Shown one piece after another: positions 34,043 through 40,810 of a stretch of DNA of 64,000 nt. The notes below the pieces were generated by a model. That model did no database searches. It had not been told where the DNA came from and worked only from the letters and a program-made list of their open reading frames with translations. Source of the stretch: Natronomonas pharaonis DSM 2160 (GTDB taxonomy: Archaea; Halobacteriota; Halobacteria; Halobacteriales; Haloarculaceae); assembly GCF_000026045.1 (NCBI RefSeq), contig NC_007426.1, positions 1,922,001 to 1,986,000 of the forward strand, given 5' to 3'. Position numbers and translations under genes: made by a program. Position 1 is the stretch's first letter. Each line of letters begins with the position of its first letter.

Positions 34043-34064
34043 GCACGACCGAAGTCGGCCGTGC
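34043..34064 (+). terminator. Hairpin downstream of the FrhB-like gene
   Basis: GCACGACCGA and TCGGCCGTGC form a 9-10-bp stem with one A-C mismatch, 34 bases after the stop. It is GC-rich and lacks a long T-run, so it may be a 3' end stabiliser rather than a classic terminator. Confidence 0.4.
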
Positions 34065-34067
34065 TTG

Positions 34068-34124
34068 CCCGGTTTCCGCCGCGACGACGGGACAGGGATG
34101 TGGTGCCGCCCGCCGGAAACCGGG
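34068..34124. repeat. Perfect 11-bp inverted repeat upstream of the prepilin-like gene
   Basis: CCCGGTTTCCG (34068-34078) and CGGAAACCGGG (34114-34124) are exact reverse complements with 35 bases between them. They lie between the FrhB-like gene and the TATA box at 34144. The repeat could be part of the operon's 3' end or an upstream operator. Confidence 0.5.
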
Positions 34125-34143
34125 TGGACATGAACAGGTGTTG

Positions 34144-34151
34144 TATATAAA
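34144..34151 (+). promoter_or_regulatory. TATA box for the plus-strand prepilin-like gene
   Basis: TATATAAA lies about 85 bases before the ATG at 34233, so this gene would have a leader of roughly 60 bases. Confidence 0.5.
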
Positions 34152-34232
34152 CTTTCGGTTCGACGGACGGGCCAGCCTCGGCAGCTAACCCGGGCGCGGT
34201 ATTGATGAGGCTCGGCGACCAACGACGAACGT

Positions 34233-35651
34233 ATGGACGACCGTGCGGTGTCGAACACTGTCGGAATTGTGCTCATCCTCGGCATGACGATAGCCGCGGT
34301 GAGCGCGCTCGTGTTCGTTGGCGGAGCGGTGCTCGAAGACACCCGCGCGGACACCGAACAGTCGCAGGTCGAGAGTTCGATGTCGCAGTTCAGCTCCAAG
34401 GCGAGCCTCGTCGGGCTCGGCGAATCAGACGCCCAAGAGTTCGCGCTCGGACGGATTACCGACGGACAGGTAACCGTCGAGCCCGATGAAGGACACGTTT
34501 TGATGTACGTCGAGGACGCTGAGGGTGACAGAGACGACATCGGCGATGTTTCGCTGGGTGCGATGGTCTACGAGAACGGCGACACCGAAATCGCCTACCA
34601 AGGCGGCGGCGTCTGGGAACGGACTGGCGACCACAGCCGGATGGTCTCACCACCCGAGTTCCACTACCGGAGCGAGACGCTGACGTTTCCGATTCTAAAC
34701 GTCTCCGGGGCCGGAAGCGCCAGCGGCGACGTGCGGGGAGCGGCAACGCGGGGCGATGACCCACGGCAACTCTACCCCAACGTCTCGAAAAACGAAGACT
34801 TCGACAATCCACTGACCGATGGGACCGTCTACATCGAAGTCGAGAGCCGGTACTGCGAGGGCTGGGAGTCGTTCTTCAGAGACCGCTCACAAGGTGGGCT
34901 CGATGAGACGTGTGACGAGGGCGACTCGGATACGCTCGTCGTCGATTTGACTGCCTCCTTCGAGCCGGCGTTCGGCGCTACTGTCACTGCAAAACAAATT
35001 GAAAACGATGGGGCAGAGGTTGATGGGTCGACACGGGAAGGCATCATCGCACCGTCGGCGAGTGACCGCATTGAGCAACGAATCGACGACTGCGAAACCA
35101 ACGGTTGTCGCGACGATTTCTCATCAACGCTCACGCATGGGACCTACTACACGACTGACGCCGACGACATCGAGAATATCGACATCGACACGACCGACGG
35201 AGCGGTCGATATCGTTGTCGATGACTCGGACGGGGTCGACGGTACCGGGTCGATAGATATCGTCGACGGGGACGCGACTGTCTCGCTGTACGTGGGTCCC
35301 GGCGGAGAGTTCAGTATGACTGGCGGCAGCGACGAAGTCAATGTCGGCGGTGAGCCAAGCCAGTTCATCACGTATATCCATTCCGACGTGCCGGCGGTAC
35401 GGATGAATAGCGCAACGTACGTCGGCGGCATCTATGCACCCAACACGGTCATGGAAGGTGACCAAGGTGGTGGTGGCGGCTGTGGTGGTGGCTCAGTCGA
35501 TGTCACCGGCTCCGTCGTTGTCGAGAACTTCTGCTTCCAAAACGGTGCGTTCACCCACGACGATGATATGAGCGATATCGACGTCGACATCGATGCGAAT
35601 ACCGTCAAGTACCTCCACGTCAGCGAAAACCGGGTTACAATCGACATATAG
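34233..35651 (+). CDS. Prepilin-like surface protein with beta-helix-type C-terminal domain
   Basis: The 472 residues open with MDDRAVSNTVGIVLILGMTI, a type IV prepilin/archaellin-like N terminus: a short charged leader and then a hydrophobic helix. A long acidic extracellular part follows. Near residues 385-445 the segments YVGGIYAPNTVME and GSVVVENFCFQNGAF resemble the beta-helical module seen in pilus-associated proteins (DUF7305-like, from memory). A glycine run with a cysteine lies between them. Two cysteine pairs (near 207/225 and 286/291) could form disulfides. It converges on the pilus operon, five bases from the stop of its last gene, and is a likely minor pilin or adhesin. Confidence 0.75.
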   Translation: MDDRAVSNTVGIVLILGMTIAAVSALVFVGGAVLEDTRADTEQSQVESSMSQFSSKASLVGLGESDAQEFALGRITDGQVTVEPDEGHVLMYVEDAEGDRDDIGDVSLGAMVYENGDTEIAYQGGGVWERTGDHSRMVSPPEFHYRSETLTFPILNVSGAGSASGDVRGAATRGDDPRQLYPNVSKNEDFDNPLTDGTVYIEVESRYCEGWESFFRDRSQGGLDETCDEGDSDTLVVDLTASFEPAFGATVTAKQIENDGAEVDGSTREGIIAPSASDRIEQRIDDCETNGCRDDFSSTLTHGTYYTTDADDIENIDIDTTDGAVDIVVDDSDGVDGTGSIDIVDGDATVSLYVGPGGEFSMTGGSDEVNVGGEPSQFITYIHSDVPAVRMNSATYVGGIYAPNTVMEGDQGGGGGCGGGSVDVTGSVVVENFCFQNGAFTHDDDMSDIDVDIDANTVKYLHVSENRVTIDI

Positions 35652-35656
35652 CCGTC

Positions 35657-36397
35657 TCAGCCGGCAAACCGCAGTCGCATTCGGAACTGCGGGGCCTCCA
35701 GCGACTCCGTCTCGATGCGCAGCACGCCGTCGGCCACGTATTCCCACTCGCTATCCGTATCGGCCTGCCGCTCTAAGTACCGATTCCACGCCGACTGTCG
35801 CTGTGAATCGACTTCGATTTCAATTTCGTCAGCGTCCTGCAGGTCCGTCGGGGTAGTCGGCACACGGCTCGTCCGGACGGTCTCGACCTGTACAGTCCCG
35901 TCCCTAGAGACGGCTGTCGGACCTGGTGCACGGGTCGTCCCAAGCAACGGGAGCAACGTCCGCTCGCTATGTATCCGGAACGGTGGCTCCCGGACCATCG
36001 CCCCGCCGTGGCCGTCGCCGCGGATGATCGCCCCGCCCTCGTATGCGATTTCAGCATCGCCATCGGTGTAGACGAGCGGCGTATAGCGCACGGTGAGGTT
36101 CTGGTCCTCAGCAGTGGCGTCGGCATCCCGAACGACGAGTTCTGTCGGCTCGCCGTATCGCAACGTCCCGCCTGCGAGCCGCATCTCTGTCGCCCGGCTT
36201 GGCGCGCCGCCGCGGTAGATGTCGTCAGCGTTGTTCGCAAAGACATCGAACGCTCGCTCGGCGTTGTTGAGCTGTTCGGCGCTTTGGCGGTCGTCGAGTG
36301 TGGCGAAGCCGACCGTCGTGACAATCCCGATGGTGGCGACAATAAGCGAGAACACGAGCACGTACCCGACGACATCGCTGACGGCGCGGTCGGTCAC
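35657..36397 (-). CDS. Prepilin-like protein (DUF7289-like), last gene of the pilus operon
   Basis: The 246-residue protein begins MTDRAVSDVVGYVLVFSLIV, the same class of N terminus as the plus-strand protein at 34233. The middle part (PLVYTDGDAEIAYEGGAIIRGDGHGGAMVREPPF) lines up with the corresponding region of that protein, so the two are probably paralogues. This one lacks the beta-helix end. Its start overlaps the stop of the upstream gene by four bases. It is expected to be processed and inserted in the membrane by the pilus machinery encoded in the same operon. Confidence 0.8.
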   Translation of the reverse strand: MTDRAVSDVVGYVLVFSLIVATIGIVTTVGFATLDDRQSAEQLNNAERAFDVFANNADDIYRGGAPSRATEMRLAGGTLRYGEPTELVVRDADATAEDQNLTVRYTPLVYTDGDAEIAYEGGAIIRGDGHGGAMVREPPFRIHSERTLLPLLGTTRAPGPTAVSRDGTVQVETVRTSRVPTTPTDLQDADEIEIEVDSQRQSAWNRYLERQADTDSEWEYVADGVLRIETESLEAPQFRMRLRFAG

Positions 36398-36846
36398 GAC
36401 GACTGCACCTCCAGTACGTCCTCGCCGTCATCATAGACAATCGCTACCTGTCCTCCGGAGAGAGTCGTGTTTTCGACCGGCGTTTCGCTCCGGAGCGGGA
36501 CGGTCACCGTCACCTCTGGATGTGTGCTTTCGAGTTCGATATGACCCGCTGACTCTCCATCGGGCTGCGCGACGGTTATCGAGTAGCTGCCGGCGGCCGT
36601 CCGCTGTGGCAGGTCGGTCTGGAGCGTGAGCGTCTCGGTCTCGCCGGCGCGGGCGAGCCGGTCGGCGCTGGCGAGGTCGCCGGCGAGCTGTTGGCCCGCG
36701 ACGGTGAGTTCGTCGTGGGTGACCTGCTCGGTCTGGCTCTCGATGAGGCTGCCGCCGGCCATCAAAAGCGCCGAAACCAGTATCGCAGCGATGGCGAGGT
36801 TGAGCACGTAGCCGACCGTAACCGAAACACCACGGTCGTCAGTCAT
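36394..36846 (-). CDS. Pseudopilin-like protein (DUF7266-like)
   Basis: This 150-residue protein starts MTDDRGVSVTVGYVLNLAIAA, a type IV pilin-like leader and hydrophobic segment, followed by a small beta-rich domain. I choose the ATG at 36846, which overlaps the preceding stop by eight bases, over the ATG three codons upstream at 36855. Its downstream partner overlaps by four bases. The DUF label is from memory. The function is inferred from the operon. Confidence 0.78.
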   Translation of the reverse strand: MTDDRGVSVTVGYVLNLAIAAILVSALLMAGGSLIESQTEQVTHDELTVAGQQLAGDLASADRLARAGETETLTLQTDLPQRTAAGSYSITVAQPDGESAGHIELESTHPEVTVTVPLRSETPVENTTLSGGQVAIVYDDGEDVLEVQSS

Positions 36847-37702
36847 CGAACTCACCCGGCGCGACAGTCACCCTCGATTCGTAGCTGCGGTCCGGCGAAT
36901 GGATGCCGACATCGAGTACAACGCTGTAGAGCACCTCGGAAACCTCCGGGGCAGCCGGCTCCGATGTCGTGGCAACAATCAGTTCATACTCCCCATCGAC
37001 CGTGTCGGCGTTGTCGAAGCCGACAAAGTCATCGTCGAGGTCACTCGACAGCCCGAGCGGACACGGCTTCCCGTCGAGTCGTTCGTCGGTCACGTCGAAG
37101 GAAACATCGCCACTGGCGTCGACGCGACAGCGGACCTCACCGTCTACGCTGACCGTCAGGTCGTCGTCGTTCTCAGCGTCGAGGTAGACTTCGAGTTCGC
37201 CATCCCCGAGGTCGATATTGAACGGGTCGGGGTCGTCTTCGTCATCGATATCGATAGAATCCATCGAGCCGCGCTCAAGCGTCATCGAGAACGCCCTGAC
37301 GCCGTCAGCGCCGCTAACACCCCAGTTGTCGATGCCGTCGGATTGCTGGATGTGTCGGCCCTCGGTGAAACCGCTGGTGCCCGTCTCCGTCGTCGCCGCG
37401 CGCTGGAGATGTCGCTGTTCGAGCATCGATAGCGACTCCTCGAAGCCGTCTCGGACGTTGCTTTCAATGGTGCCGAAGTCGTCGCCATCCTCGTTCTCCG
37501 CCTCGATGAGCCCGCTGGCGACAGACACCGCCCCCTCCTGGTATGCCAGCGGCTCGCTTGCCGCATCCCCGTCTCGGGTCGCCACGTTGTCGGTGTATAT
37601 GGCGGTGTTGACAAGCAACGCTAAGGCGACAAACAGCACCGCCAGCACGATGCCGGCGACCAAAAGCAACTGGCCGCGGTCGCGGTCTGTCACTTCCGCC
37701 AT
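36839..37702 (-). CDS. Pilus-operon membrane protein (DUF7261-like)
   Basis: The 287 residues start MAEVTDRDRGQLLLVAGIVLAVLF, an RGQ-type leader before one transmembrane helix, with the bulk of the protein outside. The outer domain is very acidic and includes a DDEDDPDPFNIDLGDGE stretch near residue 155 and one cysteine pair (CRVDASG, PCPLG). RGQ leaders of this sort recur in the other small proteins of the operon, which suggests a common processing or assembly route. It overlaps its upstream neighbour by 13 bases and its downstream one by eight. Confidence 0.78.
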   Translation of the reverse strand: MAEVTDRDRGQLLLVAGIVLAVLFVALALLVNTAIYTDNVATRDGDAASEPLAYQEGAVSVASGLIEAENEDGDDFGTIESNVRDGFEESLSMLEQRHLQRAATTETGTSGFTEGRHIQQSDGIDNWGVSGADGVRAFSMTLERGSMDSIDIDDEDDPDPFNIDLGDGELEVYLDAENDDDLTVSVDGEVRCRVDASGDVSFDVTDERLDGKPCPLGLSSDLDDDFVGFDNADTVDGEYELIVATTSEPAAPEVSEVLYSVVLDVGIHSPDRSYESRVTVAPGEFDD

Positions 37703-38265
37703 ACGACCACCTCCACTTCAATGACGGTGTAGAGTTCGCTGTTGTCGTCGATGTCATCAGCGTAGAACTCGGTGCCGTCCAGCTGTTCGCCTTCGTAGCC
37801 GTCGCTTGTCAACTCCGAGCTATCGTACACGCCAAGCGCCCGCGTGGCGGCGACGGCGTTGTCGCTCGGCTCACCCATCCGGACCATCGACTCGGTTCCG
37901 ACCCCACCGTCCGGCTCCGCGTAGTGAACGTCGATGTTGAACGCAATCTGGCGCTCTAAGAGTGTCTTGTTAAGTGCCTCGCCAAAATCGTTCGGTGGGC
38001 CGGCGGCGTAGGTCCCTTGGTCGGGAACACCTTGGAACTCCTCTTCGTCAGGGTCCCAAAAGAGGACCGCCTCCTGCAGCATGCCCTCCCGTTCGGCCGT
38101 CGCCAGCAACCCCTCGACGGTCGCCTCTTGTTGGTTCTCGATGTGCTGGTTGGAGGTACTGGCCGAAAGCGGTGTCACTGCGGTCGCCTGTGTCGCAAAG
38201 ACCAGCCCACCGACGATGAGCACGGCGGCGACGAACGCCTCGACGGTGTGTGCTTGACCACGCAT
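37690..38265 (-). CDS. Pilus-operon membrane protein (DUF7288-like)
   Basis: The 191-residue protein begins MRGQAHTVEAFVAAVLIVGGLVFATQATAV (leader with RGQ and one membrane helix). It continues with a conserved-looking segment TPLSASTSNQHIENQQ near residue 32. It ends with a strongly hydrophobic strand (TVIEVEVVVWRK). I start at 38265, because upstream sequence in this frame overlaps the preceding gene. There are two bases between its start and the stop of the DUF7287-like gene. Confidence 0.8.
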   Translation of the reverse strand: MRGQAHTVEAFVAAVLIVGGLVFATQATAVTPLSASTSNQHIENQQEATVEGLLATAEREGMLQEAVLFWDPDEEEFQGVPDQGTYAAGPPNDFGEALNKTLLERQIAFNIDVHYAEPDGGVGTESMVRMGEPSDNAVAATRALGVYDSSELTSDGYEGEQLDGTEFYADDIDDNSELYTVIEVEVVVWRK

Positions 38266-38267
38266 TG

Positions 38268-38798
38268 TTACCACACCTCTACGGTCATTCGGTACTGGTC
38301 GCCCGCGACCGAGACGGTGCGGGTCGCGACGGCGACATCCTGCCGCTGGCTGTCCGGAGCGTTTGTCCACGCGAGGTCGGCGTCGCTGTCGACGTTGTGG
38401 CTGTCGTCGATTGCGGTTTCGGGAAGCGTCGCCGGCGATGTGGGTGACGCATCGAGTGGGTGAATCGTCACCGCGGCGTTTCGGTCATCGAGGGCGAGCA
38501 TCTGTTCTTCGTCATCGAAGTCGGTGCCACAGAACTCCGCAGGGCCGGCATCAAAGAATGCGGCTACACAACCGACAGAGAGCGTTCCGGGTTCGGCCGT
38601 CGAGGTGGCGAGCAAGTCACCCGAAAGCGTCGCGGCAGCGTGGTCGGCAACGACGAGTTTTGAGCCGCCCCCACCGGCAAAGGGGTCGAACATCGTCGGC
38701 ACGTATGCGACAACGAATATCGTCGCAAGCAGGAACACGCTCGTCCCGATGGCGAAATCGAGCGTCGTCTGTCCGCGGTCGGTCGGTACGGAAATCAT
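38268..38798 (-). CDS. Pilus-operon membrane protein (DUF7287-like)
   Basis: The 176 residues start MISVPTDRGQTTLDFAIGTSVFLLATIFV, a TadE-like N terminus with the RGQ motif and a single membrane helix. A compact outer domain follows with two cysteines (SVGCVAAF, EFCGTD) that may pair. It shares four bases with the PilC-like gene upstream. Its role is inferred as a minor pseudopilin of the assembly system. Confidence 0.8.
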   Translation of the reverse strand: MISVPTDRGQTTLDFAIGTSVFLLATIFVVAYVPTMFDPFAGGGGSKLVVADHAAATLSGDLLATSTAEPGTLSVGCVAAFFDAGPAEFCGTDFDDEEQMLALDDRNAAVTIHPLDASPTSPATLPETAIDDSHNVDSDADLAWTNAPDSQRQDVAVATRTVSVAGDQYRMTVEVW

Positions 38799-40810
38799 AT
38801 GAGCATGAACACCACCAGCGCGAGCGTGGGCAGGACAACGACGAACTTCAGGCTCGCCATGATGCTCACCTCACGAATGTAGCCGGCGATGACGCCGGAG
38901 ATGATACCTTGCAGGGTGACAGCGTGGAAAAACAGCATCGTCAGCTCGTCGACATCGAGGCCATCGCCGAACTGCCCCGCGCCGGGAGCGTCCTCGGCTT
39001 CGGCGGCGCCCGCCTGGTCGACGAGCCCAGCCATCGTATCGAGGAACTCGACTTTGAGCAGCGCCATCACGCCCAAGAGCGTGACGTAGGTCATGATGAT
39101 GATGACCATCTGCATCCGTGTTCTGGACTTGCGGTTCCGCTCGATGTCGTCTTGGTTCTCTGAGGCCTGTGCGGCCGTCGAAAGCACCTGTGTAATCTGG
39201 CTGGAGGCCTCCTGTGCCTTCGAAATGAGCTTTAGTGTCCGGGCGAGCCGTGGGATGTGGTACTTGTTGTTGAACTCCCGCAGCGCCGTCTTGAGGCTGG
39301 TCCCGTAGTTGACCTTCGCATACATCACACGGAACTCTTCGGCCAGCCGTCCCGACGAGGTGTCGGCGACGACGCGGATTGATTCCAAAAGCGTCATTCC
39401 CGTATCGTTGGCACTGGAGAGTTTCCGGAGGTCATCCGAAAGGGAGTCGGTAATCTTGCGCCGCGAGCGGACGTTCCACTCATAAAAGAGCGTCAGCGGG
39501 ATGAGGTTGATATACAGCGGGACGTAGACCCAAAAGAACGTCCCCATTACCGGGGCAGCTATCATCCCCTCCAGCGACAGCGGCGCGACGCCGGCGGAGA
39601 CGGACATTCCGACAAGCACCGCGGACGCCGGCACCGTTATCGCGAGCACCGCCAGCGGGTTGTCGCGGAAGAACAGATGCGGCCGGGCAAGCAGCTGTAG
39701 CGTGAGGTGGGTGCCCTCTTTGGTCTCGATTCGGTCGAAGACCGCCCGTCGCCCGGCGTAGTCGGCCGCGAGCCCGAGGTCGAACATCGAGCTGGACTCG
39801 TCAGCGACCGCCCCGTCGTCGGCTCGGAGATAGCCGTCCCCGACTTCGTCCTGTACGACCGTCGAGACGAGCACCAAAAATCCGGCCCCAATGAGCGGTA
39901 TGAGCCCGTATACGGTGCCGTACAGGAGCGCGTCCTGTGCCTCCCCGAGCATCGACATGATGACGACGATGATGATGAGCAACAGCGGGAACAGCGACAG
40001 CGTCATGTACATCTCCCCGAAGAGTTCGAGCGTTTCGAGGACGGTCTCCTGTTCCTGCTTGGAGGTCCGCATGTGCTTTTCCTTCTGGTCTTCGAGGAAC
40101 TGCTCCATGTCGCCCCCGGAGTTGATAATCGAGAGCATGTCGGTGAGGAACTGACTGAGCTCCTCGGAGGGCGTCTGCATCGCCTGGTTCCGGATTGCGG
40201 TCCGGTAATCGGTGTCAAAATACTCGGTTTCGAGAACGATAGACTGGAACTCCTGGGAGACTTCGCCGTAGGTGTCGTCGGCGCGCGCCATCGCTTCGAG
40301 GATTTCGAGCTGATTGAGGCCGCCGACTGACAGAGCGTACATGAACGACACCGAATCGGAAAGCAGGACGTTGATTTCGCGCTTTCTGGCGTCCGCTTCG
40401 AGATACGGCTTGGCGACCATACCGCCGAAGCCGGCGCCGAACCCGATGCTCCCGAAGAACAGCCCGGAGACAGCGATGATGAACGGGAATTTCAGCTCGT
40501 TGACGATGCTGAGATACGGCTCCGGAAGCGGCAGGCCGAGAAACGTCGGCGGCGCAGTAAGCACGACCGACACGAGGAGCCAGCCGACGAGCGTGCCGAG
40601 TAGCCACAGGAGCAGTCCCGAAAGGATACCGACGCCGAGCGATTTCGAGAGGTAGATTTCGACCGTCTGTGGGATGCGCGCCTCGGCGAGTTTCCGTTCG
40701 AGGTTGGCGACGAAGTCGCTGTCGTCGTCGAAGAGCCGCGTGTACAGCGGATAGAAGAGGTCGGCGAGGGCGTCAGTTCCGGCGGTCTGTCGACCGTACT
40801 CGAAGCTCAT
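38795..40810 (-). CDS. Type IV pilus / type II secretion F-family platform protein (PilC/TadC-like)
   Basis: This 671-residue multi-pass membrane protein carries two T2SF-type modules. The first is near residues 130-300 (LSVGGLNQLEILEAMARADDTYGE, then the membrane pair around LFPLLLIIIVVIMSML). The second is near 455-620 (SANDTGMTLLESIRVVADTSS, then MVIIIMTYVTLLGVMALL). In archaea such doubled proteins form the inner-membrane platform for pilus assembly, working with the ATPase encoded just upstream. Both neighbours overlap by four bases. Confidence 0.9.
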   Translation of the reverse strand: MSFEYGRQTAGTDALADLFYPLYTRLFDDDSDFVANLERKLAEARIPQTVEIYLSKSLGVGILSGLLLWLLGTLVGWLLVSVVLTAPPTFLGLPLPEPYLSIVNELKFPFIIAVSGLFFGSIGFGAGFGGMVAKPYLEADARKREINVLLSDSVSFMYALSVGGLNQLEILEAMARADDTYGEVSQEFQSIVLETEYFDTDYRTAIRNQAMQTPSEELSQFLTDMLSIINSGGDMEQFLEDQKEKHMRTSKQEQETVLETLELFGEMYMTLSLFPLLLIIIVVIMSMLGEAQDALLYGTVYGLIPLIGAGFLVLVSTVVQDEVGDGYLRADDGAVADESSSMFDLGLAADYAGRRAVFDRIETKEGTHLTLQLLARPHLFFRDNPLAVLAITVPASAVLVGMSVSAGVAPLSLEGMIAAPVMGTFFWVYVPLYINLIPLTLFYEWNVRSRRKITDSLSDDLRKLSSANDTGMTLLESIRVVADTSSGRLAEEFRVMYAKVNYGTSLKTALREFNNKYHIPRLARTLKLISKAQEASSQITQVLSTAAQASENQDDIERNRKSRTRMQMVIIIMTYVTLLGVMALLKVEFLDTMAGLVDQAGAAEAEDAPGAGQFGDGLDVDELTMLFFHAVTLQGIISGVIAGYIREVSIMASLKFVVVLPTLALVVFMLI

